NCBI RefSeq assembly: GCF_000280055.1
Contig: NZ_ALAB01000010.1
Coordinates: 152,466 to 216,465, forward strand
DNA length: 64,000 bases
Source: Alishewanella aestuarii B11
GTDB lineage: Bacteria; Pseudomonadota; Gammaproteobacteria; Enterobacterales; Alteromonadaceae
Direction: 5' to 3'
Shown here: piece by piece, positions 58,577 to 64,000 of the stretch
Layout: every line of letters starts with the position of its first letter
Position numbering within the stretch: the stretch's first letter is position 1
The notes under the pieces: generated by a model
What the model was told of the DNA's origin: nothing
Database searches by the model: none
Seen by the model: only the letters and a program-made list of their open reading frames with translations
Translations under genes and position numbers: made by a program

Positions 58577-59941
58577 TCAGGCAGAGCCTGAGCAGCATTG
58601 AGGTTTCAGGCTAATCAAATCCAAAGTCGCAGCCCCATAACTGATCCCACCCTCCAGGCTGCTACTGGCTTTACTGCGGCACAGATATCCACCATAGCTG
58701 GCTGCCGAGCCCAGAGTAAAAATACCCAACTCGCTGATTTGACCAGCGCTGTTATTCTGCAGCAGTTCGCCATGTTTTAGGCTAAAGACATTTTCACGGC
58801 GAATGTTAGCATTAATCGGCGCCATCAGCAGATCGGCGCTGTCATAGTGCTGATAGCGTTGCCAGCCTTGCGCGTAGCGCGCCACATTGCCACCGCCTTC
58901 TTGTTGAGTCTTGTACCAGTAGCCGGCGGCTAGTTTGGCGCGGACTGCCTCCGCTGTTAAGTCGGCAACGGCAAAGCTGGGCACGATGAGTTGTTGCAGC
59001 AGCTGCAATTGTGCCGGGCTAAGTCCAAAGCGCTGAGCGAGCTGTTGCCGCCCGCTAGGCTGCTGCAGCAAGAGTCCCAGTTGATGCTGTAACCATTTGC
59101 TGCCGCTTAACTGTCCTGCCAGATTAGGGCATTGCAGCAGATTCGTGTGCTCAAGACTCGTCCGAAATGCCCAGTAATCAGCTGCCTGTGGCAGTGGGTT
59201 ATAGCCGGTGCGCCAGTACAATAAGCTTACCCGCCGTCCATCTGTCAGATAGAAACCTTTGTCTCCCCGCATCTGGCCTTGTTGTAACTGGTTTAGGGTC
59301 AGCCGTTCGGTCGCCACGCCGTGCTGGCGGACGGCTTCAGTGAGCAATTGCTGATCAAAGATATTTTGCTCCTGTTCCGCGATGACCATAACCAATAACG
59401 CGGGCTGTCCGGCAGCATTGGCAATAGCGGCTTCTGCTAACAGCTTTGCCTGAGCGGCCAATGCCGGATTATCGACATAAGGCAGTGGCAATAAGGGCGC
59501 CAATAGTTGTTGATAGCGTGCACTAAGGGGGCCCATGCCGGCGGCAATCGGATTAGATTCGACCCAACGCCATCCGCCTGCAGTTAACAGCAAATCATGC
59601 CGGCTTAAGTTGAGATTCCGGCTGGTTAAGCGAGCTGGCTCTATCGCAGACAAGGTTCGCCAGATCTCGCCTGGCACTGATGCCGAGTCTTGAAGTGCCC
59701 GGGTTTGTTGCAGTAACCAACAGGGATCACCAGCGATCCTTTCCAGCAAACGTCCAAGTAGCGTAGCCGCTGTCCTTGCCTGTTGCCACTGCGAGCTACA
59801 GAGTTGCCAAGGCGTCAGTGAAACCGGCGCCGGTACAAAACCCTTGGCCTGTTGCAAACCCAGGCGGGCGTTAATCAGCAAAGGTTGCAGTGTAGTAGCC
59901 AGTTGCTGAGGTGTGGCGATTGTTCGCAGCGACTGTGCCAT
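58577..59941 (-). CDS. Eukaryotic-type glutathione synthetase
   Basis: A 454-residue protein that aligns by eye with the eukaryotic glutathione synthetase family (human GSS) and not with bacterial GshB. Shared blocks: VESNPIAAGMG (IEINTISASFG), MVIAEQEQNIFDQQLLTEAV (IAQEKERNIFDQRAIENEL), LLQCPNLAGQLSGSKWLQHQL, KTQQEGGGN (KPQREGGGN), QISELGIF (CISELGIF) and LCRSKASSSLEGGISYG (LLRTKAIEHADGGVAAG). Residues equivalent to the human ATP/Mg and glycine ligands are kept: E128, N130, K282, K344, E348, R422 and K424. The start is ATG 59941 because AAGGAG lies six bases upstream and the ATG overlaps the permease TGA (TGATG). It would join gamma-Glu-Cys and Gly, or a related peptide, using ATP. Confidence 0.85.
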   Translation of the reverse strand: MAQSLRTIATPQQLATTLQPLLINARLGLQQAKGFVPAPVSLTPWQLCSSQWQQARTAATLLGRLLERIAGDPCWLLQQTRALQDSASVPGEIWRTLSAIEPARLTSRNLNLSRHDLLLTAGGWRWVESNPIAAGMGPLSARYQQLLAPLLPLPYVDNPALAAQAKLLAEAAIANAAGQPALLVMVIAEQEQNIFDQQLLTEAVRQHGVATERLTLNQLQQGQMRGDKGFYLTDGRRVSLLYWRTGYNPLPQAADYWAFRTSLEHTNLLQCPNLAGQLSGSKWLQHQLGLLLQQPSGRQQLAQRFGLSPAQLQLLQQLIVPSFAVADLTAEAVRAKLAAGYWYKTQQEGGGNVARYAQGWQRYQHYDSADLLMAPINANIRRENVFSLKHGELLQNNSAGQISELGIFTLGSAASYGGYLCRSKASSSLEGGISYGAATLDLISLKPQCCSGSA

Positions 59942-60855
59942 CACAGACTCCTTACCGGTAACAGCAGATCAATAGCAATACCGGTGCTGCAGGCAGTAAC
60001 AAGTACCACGCCAATAAACGCCAGGAGCAAGGGCCATTGAAAGATCTTTTTCAGGATAATCAGCTCCGGCAGGCTGGCTCCGGCACCACCAATAGTCAGC
60101 GCCATGACGCTGCCGTAGCTCATCCCTTTACCCACTAAACTGAGGGCCAGCGGGATCATTGAACTGGCGCGAACGTACAAGGGTATGCCAATCAGAGCAG
60201 CCAGCGGGATCAGATACAGGCTATTGGTGCCACTTAAGCCGGCAAAAAAATCAGCCGGAACGTAGCCGTGGATCACCGCACCCGCCAGTACACCAAGTAT
60301 TAAATGTGGCAGAAAGCTGCGGGTATCTTTAATTGCCCGCAGCCATAAGTGGCTCCAGTACTGCCATGACCAATACTTTATCGCTACTGTGGTCTGGGAG
60401 CTATTACAGCAAGACTGCTCTGCTGCAGGTAGCCTAACGTAACGGGAAAAGCCCAGTTGTGATAACAGCAGGCCAGACAAGACCGCAATACTAAGCACGC
60501 CCGTTGCGTATAGCAGAGTGAGTTTGGCGCCAAACACGGAAAACAGCAGGGCAACCAGGATTGGATTAAGCAAGGGGGAGGTGAGTAAGAAAGTCATCAC
60601 CGGGCCAAAGGCTGCATTGGCACGCAGCATACCGACTAACATCGGCAGAGTGGAGCAGCTGCAAAAGGGTGTAATAGCGCCCAGGGCAGCGGCGGTAAAG
60701 TAACCTTTGCCACCGGCTAATAAGGCCTGGATCCGCTGTGCCGGAAAGCGATCCTGCAGCTGGTACACCAGCATACTAATCAAGACAAAGAGTATCAGCA
60801 GCTCGCTAAGGGTACCGATAAAAAATTGCACACTGGCATAAAACGCATCTGACAT
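59941..60855 (-). CDS. ArsP-type permease (DUF318 family)
   Basis: A 304-residue inner-membrane protein with eight or more segments. The family motif GAITPFCSCSTLPMLVG has C65 and C67; the second half is LLTSPLLNPILVALL. A cytosolic loop near residue 148 carries another Cys pair (EQSCCNSSQ). ArsP proteins export trivalent organoarsenicals such as methylarsenite, others in the family move unknown ions. It is the first gene after the palindromic operator, and its stop overlaps the start of the glutathione synthetase gene. Confidence 0.85.
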   Translation of the reverse strand: MSDAFYASVQFFIGTLSELLILFVLISMLVYQLQDRFPAQRIQALLAGGKGYFTAAALGAITPFCSCSTLPMLVGMLRANAAFGPVMTFLLTSPLLNPILVALLFSVFGAKLTLLYATGVLSIAVLSGLLLSQLGFSRYVRLPAAEQSCCNSSQTTVAIKYWSWQYWSHLWLRAIKDTRSFLPHLILGVLAGAVIHGYVPADFFAGLSGTNSLYLIPLAALIGIPLYVRASSMIPLALSLVGKGMSYGSVMALTIGGAGASLPELIILKKIFQWPLLLAFIGVVLVTACSTGIAIDLLLPVRSL

Positions 60856-60886
60856 AAAACCTCCACAGGTTAGTTAGCACACACAG

Positions 60887-60910
60887 ATATTTCCGTGATT
60901 ATGGAAATAT
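60887..60910. promoter_or_regulatory. ArsR-type operator 1 (perfect palindrome)
   Basis: ATATTTCC-(8 nt)-GGAAATAT is a perfect 8-8-8 inverted repeat in the divergent promoter region, overlapping the start point expected for the permease promoter. Binding of a small winged-helix dimer such as the adjacent ArsR-family protein here would block that promoter. Confidence 0.8.
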
Positions 60911-60938
60911 AATATTTCGACAAAAATGGAAGTGTCAA
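60909..60938 (-). promoter_or_regulatory. Promoter of the permease-glutathione synthetase operon
   Basis: On the minus strand TTGACA (60938-60933, perfect), 18 bases, TATTAT (60914-60909). The predicted start near 60902 falls inside operator 1. The leader to the permease ATG is about 45 bases and contains GGAGG. Confidence 0.75.
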
Positions 60939-60941
60939 ATG

Positions 60942-60965
60942 ATATTTCTAAGTTTGTGGAAATTA
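60942..60965. promoter_or_regulatory. ArsR-type operator 2 (degenerate)
   Basis: ATATTTCT-(8 nt)-GGAAATTA has the same 8-8-8 layout as operator 1 and differs by three bases. It lies about 55 bases away, upstream of the -35 of the permease promoter and next to the expected promoter of the arsR-like gene (a possible -10, TACACT, is at 60980-60985). It probably provides autoregulation. Confidence 0.6.
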
Positions 60966-61018
60966 TTTCGGGAGGGCGTTACACTAGCGCTGTTAGCAAC
61001 TCAGGACCTGGAGTAAAG

Positions 61019-61348
61019 ATGAGTCTGGAATTGGAGCAGGCTGCAGCGCAGTTGGCAGAATTGGGGCATCCAACCCGATTAGGCATTTTTCGGATTTTGG
61101 TGCGTGCTGGTCATCAGGGCGTTGCGGTTGGCGAGATCCAGCAGGCTTTAGATATTCCAAATTCAACGCTGTCACATCATTTAAGCCGGATGACCAAAGT
61201 CGGTTTAATGGCACAACGCCGGGATGGCCGCACCTTATATTGCAGTTTGCTCTTTAACAACGTCGAGACCTTGTTAGCATTTTTATATGATGAGTGTTGC
61301 CTCGGTTTGCCCTCGGCTTCAGCTTCACAAAGCAGTTGTTGTGACTAA
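61019..61348 (+). CDS. ArsR-family metalloregulator
   Basis: A 109-residue winged-helix repressor. The start ATG 61019 (MSLELEQAAAQLAELGHPTR) has GGAG upstream; longer frames run through the operators. The recognition helix is NSTLSHHLSRMTKVGLM. The classical ELCVC arsenite site of plasmid ArsR is missing. Instead there are vicinal Cys pairs at C93-C94 (DECC) and C107-C108 near the end. C-terminal Cys sites of this kind occur in AfArsR and related regulators that sense As(III) or methylarsenite. It is divergent from the permease operon. Confidence 0.88.
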   Translation: MSLELEQAAAQLAELGHPTRLGIFRILVRAGHQGVAVGEIQQALDIPNSTLSHHLSRMTKVGLMAQRRDGRTLYCSLLFNNVETLLAFLYDECCLGLPSASASQSSCCD

Positions 61349-61354
61349 TACTGG

Positions 61355-62272
61355 CTAGCACCGCTGTAAAAAGTGGCGATAGACGGTAGCACTTTGCTTT
61401 GGGATCTCCAGCATCGGTAAATGACCAATACCGGCAAAAACCTGCAGTTGGAGTTGCGGTAGCTGTTGCTGCCAAAGTGCTGCAGCACTGATATCGATCA
61501 GTTGGTCTTCTTCGCCCCAACATAATAAAACCGGTACTTTAATCTGCGCCAGCTCTGCCGCTGTTAAGCGGGCATCGAAAAAATCAGCAAAGATAGCAGC
61601 AAGTAATGCCCGTTGTCTTTGGTAGCGGCAGGCAATGCCTTTTAGCATCAGCTGTGGAATATAGGGTGGCCTGGCCATCGACAGGGCGTAGAATCGCGTA
61701 AAGTCGGCAAAATCTAACTGTAAAAACGGGTTTAAGCCCTGGCGTACCTGCTGCTCCAACTGACTTGGCGTAGCAGAGCTAAGCCCGGCTGGGTCCTGAA
61801 GCGCCAGGGAGAGCACCTGCTCCGGATAGCGGCTGGCAAAGACGGTGGCTAAAAAACCGCCCATCGAATTCCCAATCAGATGCACCTGCGACAGGTGCAG
61901 CGTCGCCAACAATAATGCCAGTCGCTCTGCTTGCCTTGGCATACTATGATCGGCATCAGCGGCAAAGGGTGTTTCACCATGACCAGGTAAGTCTGGGATC
62001 AGTAACTGATAGTGACGCCGCAGCTGACGGGCAAAACGCAGCCAGATACTTTTATCGGCGCTAAAACCGTGCAGCAATACCAGCGTTGGTTTACCGGGGT
62101 TGGCATACCAGTAATAGTCGATGGTTAGCTCGCCAATATCAGCTTGCCTGCGGCGCAGGCCATAGCAGTATGCTTCGGCAGCCATGTTTTGTTGATACAA
62201 CCATAATCCGAATTGTGCCTGACGGCTGCAGCAAGGGCTGGCTGATGATGTCGTGCTGTGACTAAAGTCCAT
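61355..62272 (-). CDS. Alpha/beta hydrolase
   Basis: A 305-residue serine hydrolase. Oxyanion region LLHGFSADKSIW, nucleophile elbow IGNSMGG, acid residue in LLCWGEEDQLID and catalytic His in GIGHLPMLE. The start ATG 62272 has no strong ribosome site. It resembles lipase/esterase or hydroxymuconate hydrolase-type proteins. It is convergent with the arsR-like gene (six bases apart), so it is not part of the metalloid operon. Confidence 0.88.
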   Translation of the reverse strand: MDFSHSTTSSASPCCSRQAQFGLWLYQQNMAAEAYCYGLRRRQADIGELTIDYYWYANPGKPTLVLLHGFSADKSIWLRFARQLRRHYQLLIPDLPGHGETPFAADADHSMPRQAERLALLLATLHLSQVHLIGNSMGGFLATVFASRYPEQVLSLALQDPAGLSSATPSQLEQQVRQGLNPFLQLDFADFTRFYALSMARPPYIPQLMLKGIACRYQRQRALLAAIFADFFDARLTAAELAQIKVPVLLCWGEEDQLIDISAAALWQQQLPQLQLQVFAGIGHLPMLEIPKQSATVYRHFLQRC

Positions 62273-62377
62273 TTTTCTGCCAGGTGTCTAACGGATGAAA
62301 ACCCACTGTAGCCGGTCAGTCGCCAGAGGTAAAGCGTTGAAGTACCGCCGGTTAAACCGGCGGTAGAGGTTGCAGAA

Positions 62378-62866
62378 TTAGTTAGATGGTAACACCACAG
62401 TATCTAGCACATGGATCACACCATTACTGGTCTCTATGTCGGTGGCGATAACTTTGGCGCCGTTAACAAAGACATTGCCGTCTTTCACTTCAATGTTAAG
62501 ATCCTGCCCCTGTACGGTCTTGGCTGATGTCAGATTAACCACGTCAGCGGCCATCACTTTACCGGCTACCACATGGTAAGTCAGAACATTGGTCAGTGCA
62601 GCTTTGTCCGCAACCAGCGCGTTCAAATCAGCCGCCGGGATCTTGGCGAAGGCGTCATCATTTGGGGCGAACACAGTGAACGGGCCTTTGCCTTTTAAAG
62701 TATCAACCAGCTCAGCCGCTTGCACTGCAGTGACCAGTGTAGTGAAGCTACCTGCAGCTACAGCGGTATCAACGATGTCGGCTTTTGCTTTGTGGTTGTG
62801 TGCCTGAACAGTAAACAGTAATGAGCCGGCAAAGAGTGAGCAAACAAACAGGTGTGACAGTTTCAT
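62378..62866 (-). CDS. Secreted fasciclin (FAS1) domain protein
   Basis: A 162-residue protein with a signal peptide ([12 protein letters not shown]), a short His/Lys linker (HNHKAKAD) and one FAS1 domain ([39 protein letters not shown], then [10 protein letters not shown] and [14 protein letters not shown]). FAS1 proteins mediate adhesion or matrix interactions; bacterial single-domain forms are often under ECF sigma control, but I see no convincing ECF promoter. AAAGGAAA precedes the ATG. Confidence 0.92.
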   Translation of the reverse strand: MKLSHLFVCSLFAGSLLFTVQAHNHKAKADIVDTAVAAGSFTTLVTAVQAAELVDTLKGKGPFTVFAPNDDAFAKIPAADLNALVADKAALTNVLTYHVVAGKVMAADVVNLTSAKTVQGQDLNIEVKDGNVFVNGAKVIATDIETSNGVIHVLDTVVLPSN

Positions 62867-63120
62867 AACGTTTCCTTTTTCAACTTAGGTTGGGTTTGGG
62901 CGCGGCAACGCTGATGCTCGCGCCTGGTTCCAGTGATAAAACGCCTGTTGTTGAAAAAAGGATCAGATTTATAATTTTTCGGAACATGTAAACTGGATGA
63001 AAAGCATGTGCGTAAGCAGGCATCGCTTGAATACAATCACTTCACTCAAAGCAAAATGATGTAGGTTCAACGCCTATTTTTTTACAGCGCTCCAGTACCA
63101 GTCTGACCAGTATGCAGTGC

Positions 63121-63942
63121 TTAATCCCGCTTAATACAGACAAAAAGCGCATTACCAGCGTGCTGATCCCAGACTTGGATCCGCTGATAGTCGTGTGCAA
63201 GGATCTGAATATCGAAGTAGGGGCTGAGAAGTTCAGCGAGCTCGGTAAAGCTTACTGCAACCATCGGATGTTCGTCCTGCCAGTATTCTTGCTCCAGCTT
63301 TGTGGTCTTGCTGATCTTAAGTTTCAGCGCTTGTTGCTCACCCGAACCACTGTAGTACCAGGCAGAGGCAAAATCAAAACGGGCGTTTTGATAATAAGTG
63401 CTATGACTTACCGCACTGAGATTACAGATCTTAGTTTTGTCTACGGCGTTAAAGCAGAAGATGCCGCCCGGTGTTAACGCGTGATAAACCCGGGCAATAC
63501 AGTCAGCCAGCAGTTCCAGAGTACCGGTATAGTGAATGGAATATAAAAAGCAGGTTATTAAATCAACAGGTTGCACAAGTTCAAACCGGCACATATCACC
63601 TAACAGGAACTTCGCCTCGGGGCAGCGCGCTCTGGCCAGTGTTAGCATCGGTTGATTTAAGTCTAATCCTTGACACTGAAAACCCGCATCAATGAAATGC
63701 CGGATATGCGGCCCGGTACCACAGGCCAGATCCAGATGCTGCAAGCCGGCATTGCCAAACAGTTGTTGTAGGCGGATGATGCCCTGGCTTTGCTGCAAAT
63801 AGTTAATATCGCAGCACATTAGGTCATAATAGCCCGACAGATCGGTGTAAAGTGCGTTAGTAGCCTGCATATTGAGCATCGGGCAGCAAAAGGTGGCGCA
63901 TTTTATAGCAGTTTTACGCAACTGCGAAATAAAACTCTGCAT
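63121..63942 (-). CDS. SAM-dependent methyltransferase (class I)
   Basis: A 273-residue protein with the SAM motif HLDLACGTGPHIRHF, followed by GLDLNQPMLTLARA and GDMCRFELVQPVDLITC. The start is uncertain: ATG 63942, or ATG 63879 or 63870, which would drop a Cys-rich leader (CATFCCP). The best family start would be MQATNALYTDLSGYYD at 63870. Overall it looks like a generic small-molecule methyltransferase. Nothing recognisable was found in the remaining 58 bases. Confidence 0.75.
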   Translation of the reverse strand: MQSFISQLRKTAIKCATFCCPMLNMQATNALYTDLSGYYDLMCCDINYLQQSQGIIRLQQLFGNAGLQHLDLACGTGPHIRHFIDAGFQCQGLDLNQPMLTLARARCPEAKFLLGDMCRFELVQPVDLITCFLYSIHYTGTLELLADCIARVYHALTPGGIFCFNAVDKTKICNLSAVSHSTYYQNARFDFASAWYYSGSGEQQALKLKISKTTKLEQEYWQDEHPMVAVSFTELAELLSPYFDIQILAHDYQRIQVWDQHAGNALFVCIKRD

Positions 63943-64000
63943 GGTTCGACCAAACAGGTAGTACCGGTACCGGAGTGCTGTGGAAAAAGTGGTCAGACCC

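Noticed and set aside
62867..63120. ECF-sigma promoter for the fasciclin gene
   Set aside because: GGAAC occurs on the minus strand, but no matching -10 at proper spacing was found.
63121..63942. ArsM arsenite methyltransferase linked to the arsR-like locus
   Set aside because: Although Cys-rich, the protein lacks the conserved ArsM context, and two unrelated genes separate it from the operon.

Overview
The window is chromosomal DNA of a gammaproteobacterium, most likely of the Rheinheimera / Alishewanella / Arsukibacterium group of the Alteromonadales. This rests on the gene order 6S RNA-fau-rpiA-serA facing ygfB-pepP-ubiH-ubiI followed by gcvTHP, on protein family content (TPR response regulator, PhoX with a Tat signal, PEP-CTERM protein, several RND pumps, GGDEF proteins) and on even base composition. 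The genus is an inference; no rRNA is present.

Layout. 1-958 is the start of a response-regulator/TPR gene whose receiver lacks the phospho-acceptor aspartate. 1139-2010 holds three copies of a 114-nt structured repeat separated by linkers full of small hairpins that share the loop CATCCCTG. 2158-2435 is a minus-strand cluster of three identical tRNA-Val(TAC) genes with a near-consensus promoter, enclosed by a 41-bp inverted repeat whose right arm is the gltX leader. 2634-7070 carries gltX, a DUF481 outer-membrane protein and a Tat-exported PhoX-family protein. 7150-10047 is the minus-strand serA, rpiA, fau and 6S RNA block. 10187-19340 is the plus-strand ygfB-pepP-ubiH-ubiI and gcvT-gcvH-gcvP block (peptide turnover, ubiquinone hydroxylation, glycine cleavage).

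19562-21013 is a DASS anion transporter. 21014-21801 is a gene graveyard with a gcvP 3' fragment and a decayed HigBA-like toxin-antitoxin remnant. 21802-27777 is a complete heavy-metal RND operon (small CzcI-like protein, CzcC, CzcB, CzcA). 28097-29733 has a DUF6172 protein and a RhlE-like helicase, followed by a displaced promoter and first codons of suhB, then a CPA1 antiporter and an Fsr-type MFS pump. 33987-45245 is a mosaic of single genes: LiaF-like, WrbA, SRPBCC, EamA with a divergent LysR, a diguanylate cyclase, a GlxA-type regulator, a frameshifted GNAT, a VOC protein, a PEP-CTERM protein with a candidate sigma-54 promoter, and LysR with a divergent SugE.

45303-57432 holds a MASE1-GGDEF protein, then two divergent RND systems: a heavy-metal type on the minus strand with three small accessory proteins and no outer-membrane partner, and an HAE (multidrug) type pair on the plus strand. 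57539-58567 is a CNNM/CorC-like membrane protein.

The most unusual locus is 58577-61348. A divergent ArsR-family repressor faces a two-gene operon made of an ArsP-type permease translationally coupled to a glutathione synthetase of the eukaryotic family, with all the expected catalytic residues. The shared promoter region has a consensus promoter overlapped by a perfect 8-8-8 palindrome and a second degenerate copy. I infer a metalloid-responsive system that makes its own thiol ligand next to an exporter. The window ends with an alpha/beta hydrolase, a secreted fasciclin-domain protein and a SAM methyltransferase.
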